From NCBI GenBank assembly GCA_029882535.1, contig JAOUKM010000011.1:1-46441 (forward strand): 46,441 nucleotides of DNA. Reading direction: 5' to 3'. Position 1 is the first letter of the stretch; the number at the start of each line of letters is the position of its first letter. Below are positions 16,784-25,036 of this stretch, piece after piece. The position numbers were made by a program, and so were the translations under genes. The DNA comes from Candidatus Bathyarchaeota archaeon. GTDB lineage: Archaea > Thermoproteota > Bathyarchaeia > Bathyarchaeales > SOJC01. The notes under the pieces were generated by a model, which did no database searches, was not told the origin of the DNA, and saw only the letters and a program-made list of their open reading frames with translations.

Positions 16784-17329
16784 ATGAAAAGACTAGTCAA
16801 AGTTATGGACTATAACCCTCAATGGTCTGAATTGTTTGAGAATGAGAAGCGTCTGATCCTTAAGGTCATAGGACGCTTTGTTGTTGGAATTGAACATGTA
16901 GGAAGCACTGCCGTCATTGGTTTAGGTGCCAAACCGATTATTGACATCACTGTCGCTATCAAGAATCTCAAAGACGCTAACAAGTGTATTGAACCTCTTG
17001 AAAGTATTGGCTACGAGTATGCTCCAGAGTATGAAGAATCAATGCCTGAAAGACGATATTTCCACAAGGGCAGACCACCAAGGGAACGACATTATGACCT
17101 ACACATGGTTGAATTGTTAAGCGATTTCTGTAAAAGACATCTATTGTTCCATAACTATCTTCGAGCTCATCCAGAAGTCGCTCAAGATTATCACGAATTG
17201 AAGAAAAGACTTGCAGTAGAATATGGTTCGGATCATGAATGCTACACTGAAGCAAAAACATCATTCATTGAATCTGTAGTTGCCAAAGCAAGAACTGAAA
17301 CAGACGCGCGTGCAATCACATACGAGTAA
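16784..17329 (+). CDS. GrpB-like protein (UPF0157, nucleotidyltransferase fold)
   Basis: This 181-residue protein matches the GrpB/UPF0157 family: VMDYNPQWSELFENEKRLI at the start, then GIEHVGSTAVIGLGAKPIID, which holds the GS motif and the acidic residue of a nucleotidyltransferase fold, then RHYDLHMVE. The normal family motif is VPGL; here it is VIGL. The cellular function of the family is not settled. A TATA-like CTAATATAG lies near 16739, and the codon use is ordinary. The C-terminal end overlaps a CGCGCG tract. Confidence 0.85.
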   Translation: MKRLVKVMDYNPQWSELFENEKRLILKVIGRFVVGIEHVGSTAVIGLGAKPIIDITVAIKNLKDANKCIEPLESIGYEYAPEYEESMPERRYFHKGRPPRERHYDLHMVELLSDFCKRHLLFHNYLRAHPEVAQDYHELKKRLAVEYGSDHECYTEAKTSFIESVVAKARTETDARAITYE

Positions 17330-17770
17330 AGATTTGGATCGTCGAATAATGCGACCGATTGGCCTTATTTCTGTCATTGACCCACATCAGCCTTCGGCTG
17401 CGAAGATTTCGGTACAGCACCCTCACTCTAAACGAATGCAGAGTCCCTGCAAATCTTTACACATAGCTAGTTAAGGCTCACAGTGCAGTTTTGTCTGCTG
17501 GAATAGACAACAAACTGGGGAAAAATCGAAATCCGAAAAGCTTAGCATAGGACACACCCTTGTTCTAATCTCTAAATATAGATTTCGCTTTCTTGCACGC
17601 GCCTCATTTTTCAGCGCCAGTACTTCCTTCAGGAAATTGATTTGAGAAATCAAGTCTTGTGTCATGATAAATGCGCGAATCTGTTGCTGTGGTATCACAG
17701 TCACACAATTTTAAATAATGACTCAACAATGTACTTCAAAGTTAGGTAAAAGATAAAAGGAGCAAAGAAA
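17330..17770 (+). other. Intergenic region with the multicopper oxidase promoter
   Basis: No convincing gene is seen. A small hairpin, CAGCC-TTC-GGCTG (about 17388-17400), lies about 60 bases after the GrpB-like gene and might help end its transcript. TTTTAAATAATG near 17709 is a likely TATA element for the oxidase, and AAAAGGAG (about 17755-17762) is its Shine-Dalgarno, nine bases before the ATG at 17771. A 77-codon minus-strand frame here was not accepted. Confidence 0.5.
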
Positions 17771-19807
17771 ATGAAAACGAAGATAATACTTCCTTCCTTG
17801 TTGACAATCCTATTAGTACTTGCAAGCATATTTGCTTCAGGGATCATGAGTTCTTATGCTGCAAAGCCAGTGCCAGCAGATTTTCCAACACTGAATCCCC
17901 TGATGATACCGAAGTTCGTCAATCAATTGGTTAAACCTCCAGTCTACGTGCCGACAACTGTCGGTGGAGTTGACTATTACACAGTTGACATGACTAATTT
18001 CACGCAGCAAATATTACCACCGCCCTTTCCAGAGACAGAGGTGTGGGGTTACGGAGGTATAGTGGATTATAACCCACTCACTGGATTATACAATGACTAC
18101 TTCAGATTTGCGCCTGGCGCGACATTTGAAGCCATGAAAGGGACTCCCGTCAACGTAACGTGGCAGAACAAGATAACATCCTTACACATGTTTGCTGTTG
18201 ATCCAACCCTTCATTGGGCAAATCCCAACGCAATCAATATGACACGAGTAATGGAACTAGCGATGCAGGGAATCTATCCGATGTTTCCTCCCGGATACAA
18301 TGGCAGTATAATCTCTGGAAACCCAGAAGGATACAACGCTCAAAGCCCTGTTCCGTTGATTCCACACTTGCACGGTGGTGAAGTCCATTCTACGTCTGAT
18401 GGACATCCCGAAGCATGGTTTACCTACAATGGAATGCGAGGCGATGCTTTCAACGTAACTGCCGTTGGAACTGGAAATTCTGATGAAGCAAGATTCTATT
18501 ATCCCAACCAGCAGCCTCCTACAACCCTATGGTACCACGACCATGCTCTGGGCATAACCCGAATCAACGTGATGTCGGGCCTAGCAGGGTTCTATCTGCT
18601 CAGAGATCCTGCTGACACTACACCATTGCCTTTTGGCAATTATGAGTATCCCATAGTGATCCAGGATCGATCGTTCAACGGTGACGGCTCAATGTGGTTC
18701 CCAAAAATTGGCCTCGACCCCATGGTTCACCCTTACTGGCAACCAGAGTTCTTCGGCAACACAATCATGGTTAACGGCAAAGTCTGGCCCAACCTCAACG
18801 TGGAACGGGCTCTATACCGCTTCCGCCTACTTGACGGCTCAAACGCTCGTTTCTACGACCTATGGTTCCAAGTCAAACCCGGACCTTTGAATCCAATGCT
18901 GAATCCTCCACCCTTGACGTTCTATCAGATCGGAACGGATGGCGGCTACCTGCCAGCACCAGTTCCACTGACACGCTTGACCATCGCACCAGGCGAGAGG
19001 GCGGACATAATTGTCGACTTTTCGACCCTTTTCCCGGGTGACAGGGTTATCGTCCGGAATAGAGCCAAGGCTCCATTTCCGAATGGTGTATCACCCGACC
19101 CAAGAACAGTAGGCACAATAATGCAATTCACTATCAACGGCCCGCTCAGTGACGCAAATCAGCCCACAACTATTCCACTGACACTCCCCAGCACAATACC
19201 AGTACTAACTCCTGATGCGCCAAGCAGAACCTTGACTCTCATTGAGAAAATGGGAATGCTAGGACCAACAGAGATATTCCTTGATGGACAAAAGTGGGCA
19301 GGAAACTCAATCCAAGCAATTTCAGAAACCCCACAACTTGGGTCGACTGAGGACTGGATTATTGTCAATCCGACAGCAGACACCCATCCTATCCACCTGC
19401 ATCTCGTACAGTTCCAGCTTGTTAGTCGCCAGAATTTCGATATCAACAAATACCTCGCTGACTGGTACGCGGCGAATGGCGTTGTAAATCCAATGACAGA
19501 CTTGCCTTTCACTATGCCGACAGTAAACGTAGGCGCGCCTGCCACAGGTCTTGCTGCCTTGGCTACCTATTTGAAGGGAAAACCTGTCCTTCCTGCTGCC
19601 AACGAAATGGGCTGGAAAGACACCATCCAAGTCAACCCAGGCGAGGTAACTGTCATCAGAGTCCGCTTTGCGCCCATTGATGGATCAGCTACATATCCAT
19701 TCGACCCTACGACAGGACCTGGATACGTCTGGCACTGCCACATTTTGGATCATGAAGACAACGAAATGATGCGCCCCTACAAAGTAGCACCAATACCACC
19801 ACCATAA
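17771..19807 (+). CDS. Multicopper oxidase, CotA/bilirubin-oxidase-like
   Basis: This secreted 678-residue oxidase couples one-electron oxidation of phenols, amines or metal ions to reduction of oxygen. Residues 1-34 are a signal peptide ending near SYAA. All copper motifs are present: H199-L-H201, WYH256DH258, H539PIH542LH544, and H655C656H657 with H661 and Met666 as the type 1 axial ligand. HLHGGEVHSTSDGHPEAW and LWYHDHALGITRINVMSGLA are characteristic of the CotA/bilirubin oxidase branch. It is somewhat longer than bacterial CotA. The flanking sequence is accessory in character, and acquisition from bacteria is plausible but not shown. The natural substrate is unknown. Confidence 0.92.
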   Translation: MKTKIILPSLLTILLVLASIFASGIMSSYAAKPVPADFPTLNPLMIPKFVNQLVKPPVYVPTTVGGVDYYTVDMTNFTQQILPPPFPETEVWGYGGIVDYNPLTGLYNDYFRFAPGATFEAMKGTPVNVTWQNKITSLHMFAVDPTLHWANPNAINMTRVMELAMQGIYPMFPPGYNGSIISGNPEGYNAQSPVPLIPHLHGGEVHSTSDGHPEAWFTYNGMRGDAFNVTAVGTGNSDEARFYYPNQQPPTTLWYHDHALGITRINVMSGLAGFYLLRDPADTTPLPFGNYEYPIVIQDRSFNGDGSMWFPKIGLDPMVHPYWQPEFFGNTIMVNGKVWPNLNVERALYRFRLLDGSNARFYDLWFQVKPGPLNPMLNPPPLTFYQIGTDGGYLPAPVPLTRLTIAPGERADIIVDFSTLFPGDRVIVRNRAKAPFPNGVSPDPRTVGTIMQFTINGPLSDANQPTTIPLTLPSTIPVLTPDAPSRTLTLIEKMGMLGPTEIFLDGQKWAGNSIQAISETPQLGSTEDWIIVNPTADTHPIHLHLVQFQLVSRQNFDINKYLADWYAANGVVNPMTDLPFTMPTVNVGAPATGLAALATYLKGKPVLPAANEMGWKDTIQVNPGEVTVIRVRFAPIDGSATYPFDPTTGPGYVWHCHILDHEDNEMMRPYKVAPIPPP

Positions 19808-19845
19808 CCCAGCAAGGGCACATCTCGAAAGTCTACCTCCCCCTC

Positions 19846-19852
19846 TTTTTTT
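19846..19852 (+). terminator. T-run terminator after the multicopper oxidase gene
   Basis: CCCCCTC followed by seven T lies about 40 bases past the stop codon, like the tract after the binding-protein gene. Confidence 0.45.
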
Positions 19853-20055
19853 CTATGTTGGTTGATCTTTTAGAACTAAGCAGTATTATTCGAACTCTGG
19901 TAGTATAGTCCGGTTAGAACTGCCCAAGATGGAAATATCTCCCGAATTCCCCCTACATTCCTTCCTTTTTGTTCAAGTAATTAGCGCGCGCGAGTTTGAG
20001 GCATATCTTTAACCCCACACAGACTCATTACCAACCGCTGATATTTTTACAACCT

Positions 20056-20487
20056 TTATTTTAAGCTCTTATCGTTTGCTTCTGACATATGCTGTTGACA
20101 TATCTTCCAGCTCCCACCGCGTTTCTCCAGAACTCCCGTCCATCGAATGTCTTTCGTGCCCCAAGGCTTCCCATTATATTCTCCTTCATCGTCCACTATA
20201 GCTGAAAACCAGGCTACCTCTCCCGTCTTTGAAATTACAATTCTTAGGTTTCTGATATCAAATCCTTTAGCTTTGTTTCGTGGGTTCATCCACATATCCA
20301 GGAATGTTTCAAACTGGTTCCATCCTACGACGGTGCTCTTAGAGTCTGGATAATATGTAAAGAAGTCATCATCTTTTGCAAAGAGGCTTTCAAAGAGTGC
20401 TCGATCTTTGGTTAGAGCCCATCCGAAGGAATCGTGGATTATTTTAGCAATTTCGTTCTCATCGTTCGTCTTATCGGAACTGGGCAA
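20056..20487 (-). CDS. SnoaL/NTF2-like fold protein
   Basis: This 143-residue protein fits the SnoaL_3 type of the NTF2-like superfamily. An N-terminal helix pair includes IAKIIHDSFGWALTKDRALF, then comes LFAKDDDFFTYYPDSKSTVV, and the sheet ends with WTGVLEKRGGSWKICQQHMS. Such proteins form cone-shaped pockets and act as small enzymes or ligand binders; the ligand is not predictable. The best start is a TTG at 20487. No ATG is available upstream in frame. Confidence 0.75.
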   Translation of the reverse strand: MPSSDKTNDENEIAKIIHDSFGWALTKDRALFESLFAKDDDFFTYYPDSKSTVVGWNQFETFLDMWMNPRNKAKGFDIRNLRIVISKTGEVAWFSAIVDDEGEYNGKPWGTKDIRWTGVLEKRGGSWKICQQHMSEANDKSLK

Positions 20488-20547
20488 ATCTAGTCAACAT
20501 GGAAACATTTTTTTTACTAATAAATTTTTCGCAGGAAAGGACTGTAA

Positions 20548-20574
20548 GCGCATATGCATGCATGCGTGCGCGTG
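20548..20574. repeat. 27-base perfect alternating purine-pyrimidine tract
   Basis: The run goes from GCGCATATG through CATGCATGCG to TGCGCGTG without a break in purine-pyrimidine alternation. Such tracts can adopt Z-DNA under negative supercoiling. It directly abuts the tRNA-like fragment at 20575. Several shorter GCGCGC-rich tracts occur nearby (16592-16601, 16668-16678, 19984-19992, 20768-20784, 22055-22066, 25380-25389). Confidence 0.6.
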
Positions 20575-20640
20575 AGGAGGGTGGGATTTGAACCCAACCA
20601 ACCAACCAACAAATTTATCAACGGCTGGGTGGCCCTGCTC
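20575..20640 (-). pseudogene. tRNA 3'-end-like fragment with tetranucleotide repeats
   Basis: The minus strand reads a T-arm-like TTGGGTTCAAATCCCAC followed by CCTCCTCA, resembling a tRNA 3' end. Before it stand four copies of GGTT (plus strand CCAACCAACCAACCAA). No matching 5' acceptor (GAGGAGG) or anticodon arm is found, so it is not an intact tRNA. It is probably a relic; slippage may have produced the repeat. Confidence 0.35.
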
Positions 20641-20786
20641 ACTGACTTGCAGGAAGTGGGTAAGCATGTGTGGCTTTTTTCATTGTATGCATGGATAACA
20701 GGGTACAAAGTCCTGTCGGTCTAACACCAATCCGAAATGCGAAATTGTAAATCAGATGTCGTATACTTGCGCGCGCATGTGTATTT

Positions 20787-20960
20787 CTAGACATAGTATC
20801 GTTTGTCATCTGTCTTCTTTATTTCGCCAAGGAAAGCTCCAGCAAAATAAGGTAACCATTGTTGTTCCTGCGAGTTTAACTCAGCCTCTTCAACAGTCAC
20901 AGCTTTTTCTTTTGAAGTGGCTCCCACGTTCTTTAATTTTAAGCTAATTCTGTAACGCAT
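20787..20960 (-). CDS. Small hypothetical protein, 57 residues
   Basis: From the Met at 20960 the frame reads MRYRISLKLKNVGATSKEKA, an acidic middle (VTVEEAELNS) and the ending LGEIKKTDDKRYYV. The pattern of a basic beta strand followed by an acidic helix is protein-like. A longer frame starts at 21017 but its extra 19 residues look random. There is no clear Shine-Dalgarno; CATATATG near 21022 on the other side could be a TATA element. No family was recognised. Confidence 0.4.
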   Translation of the reverse strand: MRYRISLKLKNVGATSKEKAVTVEEAELNSQEQQWLPYFAGAFLGEIKKTDDKRYYV

Positions 20961-21521
20961 TACAAAATTAAACCCCGAAAGCCCAGAACGAGACAAATTA
21001 CAAATCCCTCTGTACATCTACATATATGCATGCTGTATTGAGATCCTTTAGAAGGCTTGGAAATTGATCTTTCTTCTTGAAGCTTTTGTTCTTTTCTGCT
21101 CTGGTGATCCAAGATTGCGCTGATCTGCTAATCTGTTTGTTTTCTATTTTCACAGTTCCAACCCTACGTTTTTTAGTAGAATGATCTGAAAGATGAATGA
21201 CAAAATTGGAAGGTTTCTTGTCAGTATTTTTTAGAGAATTCTACGTAGTAATACAATACGCTTGGGCACATATTAAGATATGTGTGTACTCAATAGTCAA
21301 GAACCTATATGTGCTCGCGCATTTTCCCTTTTTACACAGCATTCATGGAGCTAATACCCTACCGCGTGGAAGTGTGCATACAAGGGTTAATAAGGAGGGC
21401 TGGTGCAATTAGGGATAAGCAGTTAGAGCTTTCCGAAAAGGGTAGAACGCTTACCAAGGTTTTTGCTTTTTTTGGGGTGTATCAAAGCAATTCTAGCTGA
21501 CAAATCAAATGAGGTGATAGA
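20961..21521. other. Long intergenic region, no accepted gene
   Basis: Overlapping frames on the plus strand (21197-21500) have low-quality composition and no recognisable domain. The last bases hold GAGGTGAT (21511-21518), the ribosome binding site of the TRAM gene. Apart from AT-rich tracts nothing else can be supported. Confidence 0.4.
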
Positions 21522-21767
21522 ATGTCGTATTCATATATCCAAGAAAAAAAATGGCAAAGCAGTGGACGACCTAGATTCAACATGAAGGCACCAGTTGAAG
21601 TTGACAAAGAATATGAAGCCGAAATTGAGGACATAAGCAGAAGAGGCGACGGAATCGCAAAAATCGAAGGATTCGTCATATTTGTGTCAAACACTGAACA
21701 AGGAGAACACGTCAAGTTCAAAATAGCGAGAGTTGGAAACAGGTTCGCAATCGGCGAGTTAGTGTAA
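21522..21767 (+). CDS. Single TRAM-domain RNA-binding protein
   Basis: This 81-residue protein is mostly one TRAM domain, an OB-like beta barrel: residues about 24-81, with PVEVDKEYEAEIEDISRRGD, GIAKIEGFVIFVSNTEQGE and VKFKIARVGNRFAIGELV. Small stand-alone TRAM proteins are common in archaea and have been proposed to act as RNA chaperones, including at low temperature. A strong GAGGTGAT ribosome binding site lies four bases before the ATG. The next small gene has the same type of site and is probably co-transcribed. Confidence 0.9.
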   Translation: MSYSYIQEKKWQSSGRPRFNMKAPVEVDKEYEAEIEDISRRGDGIAKIEGFVIFVSNTEQGEHVKFKIARVGNRFAIGELV

Positions 21768-21819
21768 GACTGACAACAGCTTCTAGAGTTTAGTATAAGG
21801 CTAATAGAGGTGATTTTTC

Positions 21820-22008
21820 TTGTCCCAAAGAAAGATGTTTGAGATCAAATGCACTGACTGTGGTAAAGCTGCCACGGTGCCTTTCAAGCCTACAATAGGC
21901 AAGCCAGCTTACTGTCGTACATGTTTCTCGAAACGCACGTCTAAACATCAAAAAGGTTTAAGTACGAACTTTAAATTTGCGCGGCCAAAAGCATGGGTGA
22001 GACGGTGA
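21820..22008 (+). CDS. Small zinc-ribbon protein (CxxC-x17-CxxC-like)
   Basis: This 62-residue protein has CTDCGK and, 17 residues later, CRTC, giving one zinc site. Between them lies ATVPFKPTIGKPAY, as in the archaeal CxxC-x17-CxxC family. The C-terminal end is strongly basic, which suggests RNA or ribosome contact. It starts at TTG 21820 with a GAGGTGAT Shine-Dalgarno six bases before it; the Met at codon 6 is the alternative. It lies 52 bases after the TRAM gene, and the two may work together in translation or RNA handling (inference). Confidence 0.8.
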   Translation: MSQRKMFEIKCTDCGKAATVPFKPTIGKPAYCRTCFSKRTSKHQKGLSTNFKFARPKAWVRR

Positions 22009-22069
22009 GGTAATTGGCAAGGAAGAAAGGAGAACCCGCTAGAATGCGCACGTAACGCGCGCGCACCAT

Positions 22070-22699
22070 TCAATTCTTTCCAAGAAGTTTTTCTTGATAA
22101 TCTCTCCACTGTGTTTTGACATAGGGTCCTAGGCTTTCAATATCAGACACACCTACAAAAATCCCGCAAGGCAAAGGGTGTGTTGAAAACATATTTTCCA
22201 TAATAACTCTCTGCTTGACTCCTAAACCAGTGACACCACTGTCCTGTTACATGGTTGACTATTTGCCAAGCCCGGTGACGCTTAAACTTAAACAGTCTCT
22301 CTTTGGGTTCACCTATTAATTCTAAATAACCTTGGACAAGCTTGGTAAACTTGGATAATGGGCCTTTAAGTGGAAGAGGAACTTCGTTACGAATAGGAGC
22401 ATTCCTATGATTAACCGATTTGCCTTTCTAGTCTTCAGCCTCTTAACAAGAATCATGTTCCGTATGACAATGAAGTTCCTGTCAGCTTGAAAGTCAAACT
22501 GCTCCTTAGTCAAAGACAACACTTCAGAAATTCTGCCAGCAGTTAGAAAGAGTAAAGACATTAAAGCTCTGTCCCGTTTGTAGTAGAACTCTCTCTTCTC
22601 CTTGTAAATCCAAGTTTTTGAAGTAATCAAACTGTATATCTGTTCAACACCTAAACGCTTCTTTATATCCTCATTAGTCCTGCGACGTACACCGACAAG
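22070..22699 (-). pseudogene. Broken tyrosine recombinase/integrase
   Basis: The minus strand encodes an integrase catalytic domain in pieces. The first frame has RDRALMSLLFLTAGRISEVL (with the catalytic Arg) and LVKRLKTRK. A frameshift near 22420 moves it to RNAPIRNEVPLPLKGPLSKF, QIVNHVTG and HWFRSQAESYYGKYVF. A second shift near 22160 gives FVGVSDIESLGPYVKTQW and the stop at 22070. An in-frame stop at 22700 cuts the N-terminal side. Two frameshifts and the truncation mark it as dead. Confidence 0.75.
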
Positions 22700-22881
22700 C
22701 TAAGGCCTAGGCAATAGTAATCACTGAAGTCAAATAATGCTGTTTGTCTATTTAAAAGACGTTATTGTTACTATAACATCTATTTTGGAAGCACAACATG
22801 CAAAAATAGATTTGTAGTATTACTCTTAAGTTCATAATCCTTTTCTTTTATCTTCTTGAGTAAACACTTGAGGATACAATC

Positions 22882-23205
22882 TTGCGTACTGAACAAGCTC
22901 TTGCCTTGATTGCTTTGATATTAGGAATAATCGGTGGTGTTCTTCTTATAGGCGGCGGTGTTGGGATTCTATTAAGATTGCTCGAAGGCAATGTAACTAT
23001 CAAAGCGGAAACTCTCTTGATTACAAGCATAGGAATTGTGGCCATAGTTGCCAGCGTGATAATCTGGACAGGTCGTTATGTAGCTGGGGGTTCTATAAAC
23101 ATTGCTTTGGGAGTCCTAATGGTTTTGTATGGAGAAGTTCAGCAAGGGCTAATAATTCTGATAAGTGGGATCTTAGGTATTATAGCCCCGAAAATCGAAG
23201 ATTGA
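22882..23205 (+). CDS. Small hypothetical membrane protein
   Basis: The frame starts with TTG at 22882 and encodes 107 residues. It is almost entirely hydrophobic: ALIALILGIIGGVLLIGGGV, then a short charged loop, LLITSIGIVAIVASVIIW, then NIALGVLMVLYGEVQQGLII and LISGILGIIAPK. Three or four helices with glycine zippers are visible. Similar small membrane proteins are frequent in archaea, with no known role. It is flanked by the dead integrase and the acetyltransferase. Confidence 0.6.
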   Translation: MRTEQALALIALILGIIGGVLLIGGGVGILLRLLEGNVTIKAETLLITSIGIVAIVASVIIWTGRYVAGGSINIALGVLMVLYGEVQQGLIILISGILGIIAPKIED

Positions 23206-23377
23206 AGACAACTTCTGTTTCTATAAAACACATTCAGTATACATCTGTTAAAAGCAGGATATGCAACTCCTTCCTCCTCTATTGAAAGTGTAATACGTAA
23301 TACACAACGAGGAGCAGAAGGAGAAGCTGCCATCAAAACCCTCACGTTCTCTTATGAAGCATCCGTATGCTGCATAT

Positions 23378-23938
23378 CTATTCTTTGTGTTTGGTACGTG
23401 TTCTTTTCCATTCATTCTCAAGCATGGCATACAACAGAGAGTCACGCCATTCACCTTTTGCCCATTTGTGTTCTCGAAGGTGACCCTCATATAGCATGCC
23501 TATTTTCTCCAAAACATTTCTTGAGGCGATGTTATCTGGGTCAACTTTAGCGAAAATACGATGCAAAGCAAGCTGCTTAAAGCCAAACTCAAGCAATGCC
23601 TTGGCTGTTTCGGCTGCGTAACCTTTACGCCAGAAATGGCGGTTGAGACAGTATCCAAGCCATCCTTCTTTGTTTTCTGAACTCGCTACGCAAACATCAC
23701 AGCTACCAATGAGTTTGTTTTCTCCTTTTAGTGTTATAGCAAGTGTGTATTTTCTACGAGGTTTCTCCTTCTGAGAGGAGATGGATCGACTGATGAAAGC
23801 CTTAGTCTCATCTTCAGCGTTTGGCCCCCAATCCATGAAGCGAACAACTTCTGGATCAGAGGCATAGCTATGAACTGCCTGCCAATCGGTCTCCTCAAAC
23901 TCTCGCAGTAAAAGACGTTCAGACTGTATGACAACCAT
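23378..23938 (-). CDS. GNAT-family N-acetyltransferase (RimJ/RimL-like)
   Basis: From the Met at 23938 this is a 186-residue acetyl-CoA-dependent acetyltransferase. SERLLLREFEETDWQAVHSY is the family's N-terminal strand-helix. LGYCLNRHFWRKGYAAETAK carries the acetyl-CoA pyrophosphate-binding segment (RKGYA), and VDPDNIASRNVLEKIGMLYE is the typical end of motif B. The open frame extends to 24010, but the upstream 24 residues are not family-like. RimJ/RimL-type members acetylate N-termini or small molecules; the substrate is not predictable. Confidence 0.85.
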   Translation of the reverse strand: MVVIQSERLLLREFEETDWQAVHSYASDPEVVRFMDWGPNAEDETKAFISRSISSQKEKPRRKYTLAITLKGENKLIGSCDVCVASSENKEGWLGYCLNRHFWRKGYAAETAKALLEFGFKQLALHRIFAKVDPDNIASRNVLEKIGMLYEGHLREHKWAKGEWRDSLLYAMLENEWKRTRTKHKE

Positions 23939-24022
23939 CAAGTTCACTTTAATTACGTGTGGATCTCTGCAAGTTATGGCTCGTCTTCCGCTCCTATAAA
24001 ATGTATGCATACTGCATACGCT

Positions 24023-25036
24023 TTAGATGATGGAGAAGTAGCCATCATGATCACTTCCTTTTTCGGAAGAATGTCGATCTGTCCTTTTGACATACGTATT
24101 CGAATCTGCTTCTATTAGTTGTTGAATTTCTTTTGGTGTTTGAGCTACTTTGCTGATGAACTCTTCTTCAGTGTCAAAATCTGCCAGGTCTATGTAGATC
24201 AGTGTGTTTTTCAGAGATCTGTGTCCCATTTTTCTCTGAACGTGAACTATGTCTCTGGTTTTGTGATATAGCATGGTTCCATAGAAGTGTCTGAGATCGT
24301 AGAGTCTTACCTGCTTTAATTCTTGTTTGTTATAGGTTTCTGCTATTCTTTTTCTTAGCTTGAACCAGTTGCTTTGAAGCGTTTTTGAGCTTGGAAATAT
24401 CTCTTTGTTGACTGATTGCATGTTAGAGACTAACTGCTTTAGTAGTGCCAGGGTTTCCTTTTTGATTCGTAAAACTCTTGCTTCTCCACCTTTGGCTGTC
24501 TCTGGATAAACTAAACCTTTGTGCAAGTCGATTTGTTTCAAAGTTAATCTTGAAACTTCGATAGGTCTTAGTCCACATTCCTTTACCAGTTTAAACGCTA
24601 CTCGGTTTCTTGTTCTTGTATAGCTGATTATCAGGTCTATGTCAGATTCTAAGGGCAATTTCTTAATGCTGAAGGCTCTTTGATGCCTGGGCTTCCTCCA
24701 CTCTAAACAGTGAAAAACAGCATAGTGATTGTAAGCATTAACGATGTTTTCTTTGTAACCGTTTGACCAGTCCACCCTAACTATGAACTCCTTCACTTTC
24801 TCAGGATTATCTAAATCAGCGTGTTTTCCCAGATTTCTTAATCTTCTTCCTATCGGTTTTATTGTGTTTTCTGAGTATCCATCCTTTCTCATTTGCCATA
24901 AAACTTGGAAAATACGTTGTGCAGTGGGTTCGTTTAAAGTGCGGGGGGTGGGACCCCCACCCAACTTTACCGGCAAAAAAGCATACCAAATATGCTTGGC
25001 GAGAGTTCGAAACTCCCGGGCTACCACGAAACCCAA
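24023..25036 (-). CDS. Tyrosine recombinase/integrase overlapping a tRNA-like remnant
   Basis: The frame codes for up to 337 residues. The N-terminal SAM-like domain covers about residues 36-100. The catalytic domain has Arg in ECGLRPIEVSRLTLKQIDL, Lys in AKGGEARVLRIKKETL, the box LYDLRHFYGTMLYHKT (His variant in the first position), MGHRSLKNTLIYIDL with the nucleophilic Tyr, and an acidic tail. It appears intact. The first 34 codons run through sequence resembling a tRNA-Leu 3' end (24936-25030), so the real start may be TTG 24976 or Met 24892. Overlap of integrase and tRNA-like sequence is what an element integrated at a tRNA leaves. No other element genes are evident nearby. Confidence 0.82.
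   Translation of the reverse strand: MGFVVAREFRTLAKHIWYAFLPVKLGGGPTPRTLNEPTAQRIFQVLWQMRKDGYSENTIKPIGRRLRNLGKHADLDNPEKVKEFIVRVDWSNGYKENIVNAYNHYAVFHCLEWRKPRHQRAFSIKKLPLESDIDLIISYTRTRNRVAFKLVKECGLRPIEVSRLTLKQIDLHKGLVYPETAKGGEARVLRIKKETLALLKQLVSNMQSVNKEIFPSSKTLQSNWFKLRKRIAETYNKQELKQVRLYDLRHFYGTMLYHKTRDIVHVQRKMGHRSLKNTLIYIDLADFDTEEEFISKVAQTPKEIQQLIEADSNTYVKRTDRHSSEKGSDHDGYFSII
24936..25030 (-). pseudogene. tRNA-Leu-like remnant, candidate attachment site
   Basis: The minus strand carries GCCAAGCAT, as in the D-arm of the intact tRNA-Leu at 27280, followed by a variable-arm-like stretch. It ends GGGTCCCACCCCCCGCA, identical to the tRNA-Leu 3' acceptor but with the T-loop deleted. On the plus strand GAGAGTTCGAAACTCCC followed by GGGCTACCA looks like another tRNA 3' end. 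No intact cloverleaf can be folded by eye. Its position at the 5' end of the integrase suggests an att-site relic. Confidence 0.45.

Noticed and set aside
17471-17704. 77-residue minus-strand protein
   Set aside because: Part of it looks helical, but the C-terminal half (CPMLSFSDFDFSPVCCLFQQ) looks random and no promoter or ribosome site is evident.
21197-21500. Overlapping plus-strand frames upstream of the TRAM gene
   Set aside because: Composition is random-like in both frames, with no recognisable domain, and the frames compete with each other.
23939-24010. N-terminal extension of the acetyltransferase
   Set aside because: The 24 extra residues (MHTFYRSGRRAITC and on) do not fit the family, while Met 23938 stands just before the typical first strand.
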